From the NCBI GenBank assembly GCA_964520865.1, contig CAZFOY010000068.1:1-14128 (forward strand): 14,128 nucleotides of DNA, given 5' to 3'. Positions 1-6,823 of the stretch are shown piece after piece (position 1 is the stretch's first letter; every line of letters begins with the position of its first letter). The notes below the pieces were generated by a model. That model was not told the origin of the DNA. It was given only the letters and a program-made list of their open reading frames with translations, and did not search any database. The DNA comes from CAVQCT01 sp964520865. Its GTDB lineage: Bacteria > Zixibacteria > MSB-5A5 > GN15 > FEB-12. A program made the position numbers and the translations under genes.

Positions 1-62
1 GCGACAGCGTTCAATGCACGAACCTGACCTGGTCCGCAGCCGCTTGCGAATTGACGTACACC

Positions 63-85
63 GTCAGGAGCGCAGGGCTCCTGAC
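63..85. repeat. Perfect 9-bp inverted repeat (hairpin)
   Basis: GTCAGGAGC and GCTCCTGAC flank the 5-nt loop GCAGG. No T-run follows on either strand, so this is not a clear intrinsic terminator. It lies between the window edge and the promoter at 119 and could be the 3' end of an upstream transcript or a dispersed palindrome. No second copy was seen in the window. Confidence 0.5.
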
Positions 86-118
86 CTCCGATATGAATGA
101 CTACACCTCAGTATGGAG

Positions 119-147
119 TTGACAAAACAGCCATTACGGGTTACATT
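119..147 (+). promoter_or_regulatory. Sigma70-type promoter for the YQGRL protein gene
   Basis: A perfect -35 TTGACA (119-124) is followed after 17 nt by TACATT (142-147), which matches the -10 consensus at four of six positions. Transcription would begin near 154 and give a leader of about 100 nt. TATATT at 154-159 is an alternative -10 but has no good -35. Confidence 0.5.
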
Positions 148-254
148 GTGGACTATATTGGTATATGTAGCCCTTTTCCTTCCCGCAGACTAAACCATGA
201 CATTTTCTGGCGCCGGGTTACCCCAGAACAAACAAAATTTTCCGGAGGTTGCAG

Positions 255-1259
255 ATGTTCCGTTCTCAGGCAGCTATGGCTGTGGCCCTGCTGGGTCTTC
301 TTGTGTCAGCCGGCGCTCTCAGCGCCGCCACTCCACCGACGCTCGTCAATTACCAGGGGAGGCTGCTAACGTCGGGCGGCAGTCCGGTTGCCGACAACAC
401 GTACTCCGTCGTATTCACGATCTGGAACGATCCGACAGCCTCCGCTATGGCTAATCAGGTGTGGACCAGCGGTTCGGTATCTGTCACGACGAAGGACGGG
501 CTTTTTTCGGTCACGCTTGGAGAGTCACCGATGCCTCCGCTCGACCATGGCGTGTTCGTGACCGAGGATTCTCTTTATATCGGGATCACGGTTCCGCCTG
601 ATGGTGAGATGTCCCCTCGTAGCAGGTTCGTGTCGACACCCTACTCATCCCTTGCTCGATATGCCATTAATGCTGTCATGTCCGACTCGGCGTACGCCGC
701 TCAGACGGCCGGACATGCTGGGAGCGCAGACAGCGCCGAGTACCTCACCACTCCGGGAGCAAATAACGGTGATGTCCTTACCTGGAACGGCACGGGCTGG
801 CAGCCGAATTCACCTTCGACTTCCGCTACTACCGGAATCGCGTCGAATCACTCGGATGTATTTCGGGATCTCGTGTGCGACAGCATGATTGATATAGCCA
901 CCGTTACGATCACCACGCCCGCTGACGGGTATATACTCGTACAGGGACGGACCGATGTCCTCATCAGGGGAACAACTGAACAGTGTACGGTAATTCTGCA
1001 GATTGATGAAACACCCGGAGGAATGGAAACCCCCACCAGCGGCTACATCGACGTCGGCTTGAGTGCTCATGCCAACCCGGTTTACTACGACAAGCTACCG
1101 GCGTACGTCGATAAGGTCTACCAGAAAACTGCTGGGACCTATACCTTCAGACTCGAAGGCAGAGGGTGTAGCTTCGATACGCTGGCGGTTATGAAGGCAG
1201 GGTACCAGGGTATCACTGCTCTCTATGTTCCAACGGCAATGGGTACGGTGTCGAAGTAG
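255..1259 (+). CDS. Secreted protein with N-terminal YQGRL-type domain
   Basis: A 334-residue protein of unknown precise function, predicted to be exported. The ATG at 255 is chosen over the in-frame TTG at 249 because GGAGG (244-248) lies 6 nt before it. Residues 1-25 form a signal peptide: Arg3, a hydrophobic Ala/Leu/Val core, and likely cleavage near Ala-Leu-Ser-Ala. Residues 30-135 match a domain common in FCB secreted and cell-surface proteins, with Val-Asn-Tyr-Gln-Gly-Arg-Leu at 31-37, a Tyr-Ser-Val-Val-Phe-Thr-Ile-Trp strand, and a closing Ser-Pro-Arg-Ser-Arg-Phe-Val-Ser-Thr-Pro-Tyr stretch. An Ala/Ser/Asp-rich connector and a GDVLTWNGTGW motif follow. The C-terminal 140 residues look like a beta-sandwich with Cys and Tyr residues; I do not recognise it. 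The gene stands alone between its own promoter and a hairpin. In related proteins the first domain often carries variable C-terminal adhesive or fibre-like domains; that role here is inference. Confidence 0.8.
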   Translation: MFRSQAAMAVALLGLLVSAGALSAATPPTLVNYQGRLLTSGGSPVADNTYSVVFTIWNDPTASAMANQVWTSGSVSVTTKDGLFSVTLGESPMPPLDHGVFVTEDSLYIGITVPPDGEMSPRSRFVSTPYSSLARYAINAVMSDSAYAAQTAGHAGSADSAEYLTTPGANNGDVLTWNGTGWQPNSPSTSATTGIASNHSDVFRDLVCDSMIDIATVTITTPADGYILVQGRTDVLIRGTTEQCTVILQIDETPGGMETPTSGYIDVGLSAHANPVYYDKLPAYVDKVYQKTAGTYTFRLEGRGCSFDTLAVMKAGYQGITALYVPTAMGTVSK

Positions 1260-1275
1260 CCAGCGGCCCGAAATT

Positions 1276-1293
1276 TCATGCCTGCCGGCATGA
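1276..1293. repeat. Solo hairpin resembling H3 of the GIY-YIG-linked repeats
   Basis: TCATGCC, loop TGCC, GGCATGA: a perfect 7-bp stem 17 nt after the stop of the YQGRL gene. The inner six pairs equal those of the H3 hairpins near 13.1 and 13.6 kb, and the outer pair is again complementary. It may be a solo copy of that hairpin or simply a 3' stem-loop; no T-run follows. Confidence 0.5.
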
Positions 1294-1294
1294 C

Positions 1295-1329
1295 TCATAC
1301 GTTCGGCCATAAGAACGGTCGGACCTACG
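1295..1329 (-). repeat. REP-like 35-bp palindrome, copy 1
   Basis: Read on the minus strand it begins C-GTAGG and folds as an imperfect hairpin around the loop TCTT (AAGA at 1311-1314 on the plus strand). It aligns without gaps to the copies at 1361, 12820 and 12876. The strictly shared positions are GTAGG (2-6), C8, G10, C12, TCTT (16-19) and GCC (23-25). It is closest to the 12820 copy. Confidence 0.7.
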
Positions 1330-1360
1330 GACGGACGAGTCTTTCAGGATATATTTCTGT

Positions 1361-1395
1361 TGTAGGGCGGCCCGGTCTTCCGGCCCGGCGTATCA
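1361..1395 (+). repeat. REP-like 35-bp palindrome, copy 2
   Basis: It begins T-GTAGG, with the loop TCTT at 1376-1379 flanked by CCGG on both sides. It is in the opposite orientation to copy 1, 31 bp away, as in paired REP elements. Its last 3 bp are the stop codon of pgl. It is closest to the 12876 copy, which shares the arm GTAGGGCGGCC. Confidence 0.7.
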
Positions 1396-2145
1396 TTCGG
1401 CGAGTTTTGCTGCTGCCGCTCGGTCGACAAACCACAGGACCTCGCCTGCGGCGGATCGCATGAGCTGGGCGGGGAGACGATCGGGATCGTAGGACCCTTC
1501 GAGGACTTCATGAAGAACATCCGCCTTGCTTCTTCCGGAAACAAGAAAGGCAAGTGCCCTTGCTTGATTTATGAGTTGGGCCGTCAACGTTATCCGGTGT
1601 CCCTTGATTTCTTCTACAAATACCTCTGAGACCAGGCGCGTCGACTCTTTGACAACGGGTGTACCGGGAAAGAGCGAAGCCGTATGGCCGTTCGTCCCGA
1701 GGCCAAGAAACACGAGATCGAACCGGGTCGGCCCGCTCTCAAAGAAATCCCGAATGACCTTCTCATATTCAATGGCTGCCTGAGCGGGGGGAAGGGTACC
1801 GTCGATCGGATGGATCTGTGCTTCAGGTATCGGCACATGATCAAGCAGCGTACGAAAAGCCTCGCCGGAGTTGCTCTCAGGACTGGACGTCGGCACGCAC
1901 CGCTCATCTCCCCAGAAGACGTGCACTTTATCCCACGGTATCCGAGACGAGTATTCGTCGGTTGTCAAGAGCTCGTATAATCGACGAGGCGTGCTTCCAC
2001 CGGAGAGGGCGACCGAGAACCGGCCGGATTTATTGACCGCTTCGTTGGACCGTACCACGAACAGCTCGGCGGCCGCGCGGCTGACCGATTCGTAATTGTC
2101 GAAAATCTTCAGCTTCAGGTCGGAAGTTGTCTTTGGCTCAGGCAT
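1393..2145 (-). CDS. pgl: 6-phosphogluconolactonase
   Basis: Hydrolyses 6-phosphoglucono-1,5-lactone to 6-phosphogluconate, the second step of the cytosolic oxidative pentose phosphate pathway. The 250-residue length is usual for the NagB-like Pgl/DevB family. Diagnostic motifs are visible: SGGSTP at 48-53 (phosphate-binding loop), FWGDER at 77-82, GLGTNGHTASLFPG at 148-161 (catalytic loop), and a C-terminal WFVDRAAA. The ATG overlaps the 3' end of gnd by 8 bp and its GGGG ribosome-binding site lies inside gnd, so translation is probably coupled. The product supplies the substrate of the enzyme encoded by gnd. The stop codon lies inside a REP-like palindrome, which may shape the 3' end of the mRNA. 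Confidence 0.95.
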   Translation of the reverse strand: MPEPKTTSDLKLKIFDNYESVSRAAAELFVVRSNEAVNKSGRFSVALSGGSTPRRLYELLTTDEYSSRIPWDKVHVFWGDERCVPTSSPESNSGEAFRTLLDHVPIPEAQIHPIDGTLPPAQAAIEYEKVIRDFFESGPTRFDLVFLGLGTNGHTASLFPGTPVVKESTRLVSEVFVEEIKGHRITLTAQLINQARALAFLVSGRSKADVLHEVLEGSYDPDRLPAQLMRSAAGEVLWFVDRAAAAKLAE

Positions 2146-3556
2146 CTTTTCCCCACTCGGTATGAAATATTCCGTCCCGATCGATCCGCTCGTACGTGTG
2201 CGAGCCGAAATTGTCTCTTAACGCCTGAATCAGATTTGCCGGCAGCCAGGCGCTTCGATACGAATCGAAATAGCCCAGCGACGAAGCATAGGAAGTCACC
2301 GGGATGCCGAGGCTGACGCCGGTGCGGACAGTTTCGCGAAGGTCCGTATGGTAGTCCATGAGTATTTTACCGAAATGCGGATCGACCATGAGATTGGGGA
2401 GATTCGGGTTGGTCTTCATGGCTGTTCGGATATTTTCAAGCAGATCGGCGCGAATGATGCAGCCGCCCCTCCAGATTCGCGCGACATCCTCAAGATTTAG
2501 ACCGTACTTGTATTCTTCGGAGGCGGCCTTCAACAGCGCCATCCCCTGGGCGTAGGCCGTTATCATGGCAAAATGGAAAGCGCGGTGGAGCTGTTTCTTG
2601 AAGAGGCCTTTGTCTTCAGCAAACTTGCCTGTATGTATCTTCAAATGTTCCGACGCACTCTCTCGCTCTTCCTTGAATCCCGACATATCGCGCATCTCGA
2701 CCGCGCTGTCAATGGTCGGTACCGGAACCTGAAGTTCCATCGCGTCTTGCGAAGTCCACTTGCCCGTTCCTTTCTGTTTGGCCCGGTCGCGGATCATATC
2801 GATCAGCCGATGTTCGGTCTGGTCGTCCTGCTGTCGGAACGCCTGCTCGGCTATCTCCACGAGGAACGACTTGACTTCGGTCTCATTCCATTCCGCGAAC
2901 AGATCGGCCAGTTCATCGTTGCTCAGTCCGACTCCCCGCCGAAGCAGGTCGTAGGTTTCTGCCAGCAGGGCCATGAGGGCATATTCGATGCCGTTGTGGA
3001 CCATCTTGACGTAGTGCCCGGCAGATCCCGGTCCGAGATAGGTCACGCATGGAGAGCCATCGACATGAGCCGCTGCAGCTTCGAAAATCGGCTGCACCCG
3101 TTTGTAAGCAGGTTCGGGACCTCCCGGCATCATACTCGGTCCGAACCGGGCACCTTTCTCGCCACCCGAGATACCGATCCCGAGGAAGTTGATACCCTTT
3201 GCGGAGAGGGCGCTGGCATGACGGTTGGTATCGGTAAAATGAGAATTGCCGCCGTCGATAATGATATCGTCTTTGTCCAGCAGCCCGACCGATTCATCGA
3301 TCACCGCGTCGACCGGCTTTCCGGCCGGTACCAGCATCATGAGGGCACGCGGCCGTTTGAGCTGTTTGACGAACTGCTTGATATCGGTGACCCCTTCGAC
3401 CGGTTTACCGGCACCTTCGGAGGCGAGCGCATCGACCTTGGATTTATCTCGGTCGAGGCCGATTACCGAGAAACCGTGGTCGGCCATATTCAGCAGAAAA
3501 TTGCGTCCCATCACCCCGAGCCCCACCATGCCTATATCGAAACTCCTGTCGCTCAT
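2138..3556 (-). CDS. gnd: 6-phosphogluconate dehydrogenase, decarboxylating
   Basis: Converts 6-phosphogluconate plus NADP+ (or NAD+) to ribulose 5-phosphate, CO2 and NAD(P)H in the cytosol. At 472 residues it is the usual long, dimeric form. The N-terminal Rossmann fold has GLGVMGRN at 12-19. The substrate-site stretch GISGGEKGARFGPSMMPGG lies at 128-146, and the catalytic helix HYVKMVHNGIEY at 181-192 carries the family's Lys184, Asn188 and Glu191. KGTGKWT follows near 256, and the C-terminal tail has the conserved FDSYRS...LPANLIQALRDNFGSHTYERID. The ATG is preceded by AGGA about 7 nt upstream. First gene of a two-gene unit with pgl; zwf, the usual third member, is not in the window. The second residue of the cofactor region, Asp35-Arg36, does not by itself settle NAD versus NADP preference. 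Confidence 0.96.
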   Translation of the reverse strand: MSDRSFDIGMVGLGVMGRNFLLNMADHGFSVIGLDRDKSKVDALASEGAGKPVEGVTDIKQFVKQLKRPRALMMLVPAGKPVDAVIDESVGLLDKDDIIIDGGNSHFTDTNRHASALSAKGINFLGIGISGGEKGARFGPSMMPGGPEPAYKRVQPIFEAAAAHVDGSPCVTYLGPGSAGHYVKMVHNGIEYALMALLAETYDLLRRGVGLSNDELADLFAEWNETEVKSFLVEIAEQAFRQQDDQTEHRLIDMIRDRAKQKGTGKWTSQDAMELQVPVPTIDSAVEMRDMSGFKEERESASEHLKIHTGKFAEDKGLFKKQLHRAFHFAMITAYAQGMALLKAASEEYKYGLNLEDVARIWRGGCIIRADLLENIRTAMKTNPNLPNLMVDPHFGKILMDYHTDLRETVRTGVSLGIPVTSYASSLGYFDSYRSAWLPANLIQALRDNFGSHTYERIDRDGIFHTEWGKDA

Positions 3557-3640
3557 GCAAATTCCTTTTTCAGACTGTAACAGCGTTGAGGCGAGATGGT
3601 TTCAGACAGACATCTGCAAAGGCAAAATCAGGCTTGATCT

Positions 3641-3669
3641 GGATAGAGTTATCCATTTAGTTTGATAAC
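3641..3669. promoter_or_regulatory. Nested inverted repeats upstream of gnd
   Basis: GTTATC (3648-3653) and GATAAC (3664-3669) form a perfect 6-bp inverted repeat with 10 nt between the arms. GGATA (3641-3645) and TATCC (3650-3654) form an overlapping one. The site lies about 90 nt before the gnd start. It could be an operator or a promoter element; no regulator can be named. Confidence 0.25.
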
Positions 3670-3730
3670 CATGGACAAACTGCCTGACATTGCGAATCCT
3701 GAACTCTCGGAATCGCTTACTTCCTGAATT

Positions 3731-4034
3731 GCCGCCCCGCCTCTCGGCAAAATCGAATATGCAGAGTTCGGCGGATCACCGGTACCGAGAACGACATCGC
3801 ATCAGCAGTTCGGCTACATACCCGCTCGAAGAGCTGACTGTCCCGGTGCTGGTCGTTCACGGCACCGCCGACCGGTTGGTGCCGTTCGATAAGAACACGA
3901 AGATCTACGAATCGCGGGTCCCCGACGTCGAGCTACTCACAGTCGAGGGAGGGGAGCATGTTTCGATTTTCACGCACAGGAATATCGTCAGGCCGAAGGT
4001 GGACGAGTTTATGAAGAAACAGTTCACTGCATAG
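3731..4034 (+). pseudogene. Alpha/beta-hydrolase remnant with the central part deleted
   Basis: Two pieces of one hydrolase gene lie in different frames. At about 3731-3781, frame 2 reads PPLGKIEYAEFGGSPV, the typical first strand of the fold, and a stop codon (3725-3727) sits just upstream. From about 3815 to 4034, frame 3 reads TYPLEELTVPVLVVHGTADR, continues through LVPFDKN, and ends with EGGEHVSIFTH. That contains the C-terminal catalytic Asp (HGTAD) and His (GGEH). The roughly 150-200 residues that should lie between, including the oxyanion HG motif and the G-x-S-x-G nucleophile elbow, are absent. With no nucleophile and a frame change it cannot be an active hydrolase. An open frame starting at 3690 spans the C-terminal piece, but its first 40 residues are out-of-frame sequence. 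The reading as a decayed gene is strong; the exact boundaries are approximate. Confidence 0.7.
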
Positions 4035-4081
4035 GCAAAATCCAGAGCCATTCGGAGCCGAGAGTTGTTACGTATAACAGG

Positions 4082-4765
4082 ATGACTCTTTCAAAGCCAG
4101 AAGTCCAAAAGTACTACGATCGCTTCGGCAAGAAGCAGGATTCTCAGGGATTCTATGAGGACCCGGCGCTGGATTGCCTCATCTCGCAGGGGCGGTTCGA
4201 GCAAGCTCGAAACGTTTTCGAATTCGGCTGCGGCACCGGCAAATTCGCGGCACGACTACTGGCAAAACACCTGCCTCATGACAGCCGGTATTGCGGCTGC
4301 GACGTGAGTCCGACCATGATCGGACTTGCCGGGGAGAAACTGCAGCCGTATCAGAATCGTTCCGAAGTATTGCTCACCGATGGTTCGGTGAAGTTTCCGG
4401 GGGCCGATCACTCGATTGATCGTGTGATTTCCGCTTACGTTCTTGATCTATTGCCTGACGCTGATATTAAATCGTTCGTTGACGAAGCTTATCGCGTGTT
4501 GAACGATGACGGCCTGCTCTGTCTGGTCAGTCTCACCAACGGAACGACAGCTTTGTCAAGAGCAGTCTCGCGCCTATGGTCGGTTGTCTTCAGGATGCGT
4601 CCGTCGTTAGTCGGTGGATGTCGACCGATCAATCTTCAGGAGCACGTAGATTCGAGGCGGTGGAATATTGAGTTCAATGAGACGGTAGTAGCGTTTGGTG
4701 TTCCGTCTGAAGTGGTGATAGCCAGACCATTGGCGACTGCGACGGAGGGAGATGCTGAGACGTAG
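4082..4765 (+). CDS. Class I SAM-dependent methyltransferase
   Basis: A 227-residue probable cytosolic methyltransferase of the UbiE/COQ5-like Methyltransf_11 type; substrate unknown. Motif I, FEFGCGTGKF, is at 46-55 and binds S-adenosylmethionine. The acidic end of strand 2 is in GCDVSPTM at 72-79, an adenine-contact region is at LLTDGSVKFP (97-106), motif IV-like ISAYVLDLLPD is at 116-126, and the post-motif strand VLNDDGLLCLVSL is at 139-151. The C-terminal third is variable, as usual for substrate-determining regions, and ends with a charged tail. No good Shine-Dalgarno is visible directly before the ATG (only CAGG touching it), so the start is less certain. It lies just after the hydrolase remnant and may once have been co-transcribed with it; it converges with the receiver-domain gene 11 bp downstream. 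Confidence 0.85.
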   Translation: MTLSKPEVQKYYDRFGKKQDSQGFYEDPALDCLISQGRFEQARNVFEFGCGTGKFAARLLAKHLPHDSRYCGCDVSPTMIGLAGEKLQPYQNRSEVLLTDGSVKFPGADHSIDRVISAYVLDLLPDADIKSFVDEAYRVLNDDGLLCLVSLTNGTTALSRAVSRLWSVVFRMRPSLVGGCRPINLQEHVDSRRWNIEFNETVVAFGVPSEVVIARPLATATEGDAET

Positions 4766-4776
4766 AATAGACGGAG

Positions 4777-5523
4777 CTACGCCTGGGCGGCGGCGCGAAC
4801 CTGCTTCATATGAGTGGCAACAGCTTCAAGGATCTCGAAATTCTTAAACGGTTTCGTGATGTAACCGTCGGCGCCCGCCTGGAGGATGTAATCTTTACTG
4901 TATTTGCCGCCGCGCCCGGTCACGATAAGTACCGGAAGTTGGGCGTGTTTTTCTTTGACGGCTTTCAACAGATCGAGACCGCCCATGCCGGGCATTTCGA
5001 TATCGGAAATGACGATCCCCACGTTGTCCCCTTCGATTGTTTCAAGGGCGGCATCGCCGGAGATTGCTGTAGAGACGCGGTACCCCTGGCGTTCGAGGAC
5101 TTTACGGAGCAACTGCAGAATGAGCTCGTCATCGTCGACCACCAGCACGGACTCCGCCCGATTCTTCATGACATGCTCAATCTTGCTGATCAGCAGATCC
5201 TTGCTGACCGGCTTGACGATATAGTCACGGGCGCCGAGCTGGCGGCACCTGAGCACCGATGCCTTGTCGGTGATCTCGCTGGCGATAATTATCGGTATGC
5301 TGATGTTCGAAGTTCTCGATTTGAGGAACTGGAGAAAATGAAATCCGTCGAGATCGGGAAAAGAGAGATCGGAAACGATAAGATTGAACGGCTCGCCTTT
5401 GTTGACCTCGGTGATCGCCTGCTTGATATCGCTCGAACAGACGACAGAATATCCGCTATCCCTGAGGATATCTCCGATCGAACCTTCGGGCCCCGGACTG
5501 TTCTCAACCACCAGTATTCTCAT
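4777..5523 (-). CDS. Tandem receiver-domain response regulator without output domain
   Basis: A 248-residue protein consisting of two CheY-like receiver domains and no DNA-binding or enzymatic output. The second domain (125-242) is canonical: acidic triad Asp130-Asp131-Asp132, phospho-acceptor Asp174 in SDIEMPGMGG, Thr202 in VTGRGG, and Lys224 in YITKPF. The first (1-118) keeps Asp52 (SDLSFPDLDGF) and Lys104 (YIVKPVS), but its acidic pocket reads Val-Val-Glu7-Asn8 instead of Asp-Asp and Ser82 replaces Thr, so Mg2+ binding and phosphorylation may be weakened. AGAGGA lies about 10 nt before the ATG. Such proteins normally pass phosphate or interact with a hybrid histidine kinase or a separate effector; none is in the window, so it is probably an orphan partner acting in trans. 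It is transcribed alone, divergently from cysK. Confidence 0.9.
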   Translation of the reverse strand: MRILVVENSPGPEGSIGDILRDSGYSVVCSSDIKQAITEVNKGEPFNLIVSDLSFPDLDGFHFLQFLKSRTSNISIPIIIASEITDKASVLRCRQLGARDYIVKPVSKDLLISKIEHVMKNRAESVLVVDDDELILQLLRKVLERQGYRVSTAISGDAALETIEGDNVGIVISDIEMPGMGGLDLLKAVKEKHAQLPVLIVTGRGGKYSKDYILQAGADGYITKPFKNFEILEAVATHMKQVRAAAQA

Positions 5524-5871
5524 ACTACTTATTTCCTCTCCCCAGGTATTTTCATATTTGGATCGGTGAGGCAGGCAACAGACCGCTCCCCGACAGGCGA
5601 GAATCTCTCTCTTATTGGTATCATCGGAAGAAACCCGGAACAGATTTAGCCGACAAACAAGGTAAACTGCCGAAATGTACGATTTGGGCGGAACGAGATT
5701 TGCTTCTGCATCTCGCAGGATGGTGGATAAGGACAGTCCATTCGGTCCGGCCTATCTAAGCCTTTGTAATATAAGACAATACTGTCCGCGAAAGATTCGG
5801 GACAAAAGGAGCCGGTGGAACTTTGCGGTCCAGCCGGTGTTAGGCAAAAAACACCCGGAAGGAGTAATCAG
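5524..5871. other. 348-bp divergent intergenic region, cysK leader
   Basis: No gene is supported here. Visible structures are CGAGAT (5694-5699) paired with ATCTCG (5710-5715), and GGACAGT (5731-5737) paired with ACTGTCC (5781-5787), both perfect, about 90-180 nt before cysK. AGCCGGTG occurs twice (starting near 5810 and 5832). I looked for a SAM-I-type riboswitch core and a T-box and found neither. No convincing -35/-10 pair was found. GGAAGGAG at 5857-5864, 7 nt before the ATG at 5872, is a strong ribosome-binding site and fixes the cysK start. A GTG at 5815 in the same frame has a poorly spaced AGGAG and would add 19 residues unlike the family. Confidence 0.5.
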
Positions 5872-6783
5872 ATGCGCTTTGAGAACGTGGTAGAGGCGGT
5901 GGGGCGTACGCCGTTGATCAGGCTGAATCGAGTCGTCCCCGCGGGTTCGGCGACTGTGTACGCCAAGATGGAAAGCTTCAATCCGTGCAGTTCGGTTAAG
6001 GACCGGATCGGCAAGTCGATGATCGAGACGGCCGAGCGTGACGGAAAGCTGAAACCGGGTATGACAATTGTCGAACCGACTTCCGGCAATACCGGAATCG
6101 CCCTGGCCATGGTGGCGGCGGCTAAAGGATACAAGTGTATCCTGACGATGCCGGAGTCGATGAGCAAAGAACGCCGGGCTCTGCTGAAAATTCTCGGAGC
6201 CGAACTCGTTCTGACACCGGCATCGGAAGGTATGAAAGGCGCTATCGCCAAGGCGGAAGAGCTGGCTAACGGAGACAACTTCTTCCAGCCGTCCCAGTTC
6301 AGCAATCCGGCGAATCCGGAAGTGCACCGCCTTACGACCGGTCCGGAGATCATCGCGGACCTTGGCAGCGTCCACCTGGACGCGTTCGTGGCGGGAGTCG
6401 GCACGGGCGGAACGGTGAGCGGCGCGGGCAGTGCCCTGAAGAAGAAGTATGGATGCCGGGTGTACGCTGTCGAACCGGACGCCTCACCGGTGCTGTCCGG
6501 CGGCAATCCCGGACCTCATCCAATTCAGGGAATCGGGGCCGGATTTATCCCGAAGAACTACGATGCTTCGGTGGTCGACGAAGTGATTCGGGTCGCTAAC
6601 GAGAACGCCCTGGAAACAGCAAAGCAGCTTGCCCTGAAAGACGGTATTCTTGCTGGTATTTCCTCCGGAGCTATAGTCTGGGCGGCGCTTCAGGTGGCCG
6701 CAAAGCTGGGCGAAGGCAAGACGGTTGTGACAACTGTCTGCGATACCGGCGAACGTTACATCTCCACCGCGTTGTACGAATGA
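5872..6783 (+). CDS. cysK: Cysteine synthase (O-acetylserine sulfhydrylase)
   Basis: A pyridoxal-phosphate enzyme that makes L-cysteine from O-acetyl-L-serine and sulfide in the cytosol. At 303 residues it has the usual length of the CysK/CysM fold-type II family. The PLP-binding Lys43 sits in SSVKDRIG, the substrate loop TSGNTG is at 70-75, the phosphate-binding GTGGTVSG is at about 177-184, SSGA at about 264-267 contacts the PLP ring nitrogen, and CDTGERYIST closes the protein. The sequence favours CysK over cystathionine beta-synthase because there is no N-terminal heme region or C-terminal CBS pair. cysE follows after 40 bp and makes its substrate, so the two form a cysteine operon. In many bacteria the C-terminus of CysE docks into CysK; here the CysE tail ends in Leu-Pro rather than Ile, so that complex is uncertain. 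Confidence 0.95.
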   Translation: MRFENVVEAVGRTPLIRLNRVVPAGSATVYAKMESFNPCSSVKDRIGKSMIETAERDGKLKPGMTIVEPTSGNTGIALAMVAAAKGYKCILTMPESMSKERRALLKILGAELVLTPASEGMKGAIAKAEELANGDNFFQPSQFSNPANPEVHRLTTGPEIIADLGSVHLDAFVAGVGTGGTVSGAGSALKKKYGCRVYAVEPDASPVLSGGNPGPHPIQGIGAGFIPKNYDASVVDEVIRVANENALETAKQLALKDGILAGISSGAIVWAALQVAAKLGEGKTVVTTVCDTGERYISTALYE

Positions 6784-6823
6784 CCGCTCATGGCGCAGGC
6801 GACCCCTGCCGATAACGAAGAGT

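Noticed and set aside
97..369. Small open frames upstream of and overlapping the YQGRL gene
   Set aside because: They have no good ribosome-binding site, overlap the promoter or the real gene out of frame, and show no protein-like composition.
2573..3580. 335-codon open frame on the plus strand antisense to gnd
   Set aside because: It lies wholly opposite a clear gnd gene with all family motifs; its translation has no recognisable domain.
3690..3814. N-terminal 40 residues of the 114-residue hydrolase-like frame as real protein
   Set aside because: The same DNA read in frame 2 gives a genuine hydrolase N-terminal strand, so the frame-3 reading here is non-coding remnant.
4810..5649. 279-codon open frame antisense to the two-receiver gene
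   Set aside because: It is a shadow of the receiver-domain gene on the other strand, which carries all the motifs.
5524..5871. SAM riboswitch or T-box before cysK
   Set aside because: Stems are present, but none of the conserved core sequences of these classes was found.
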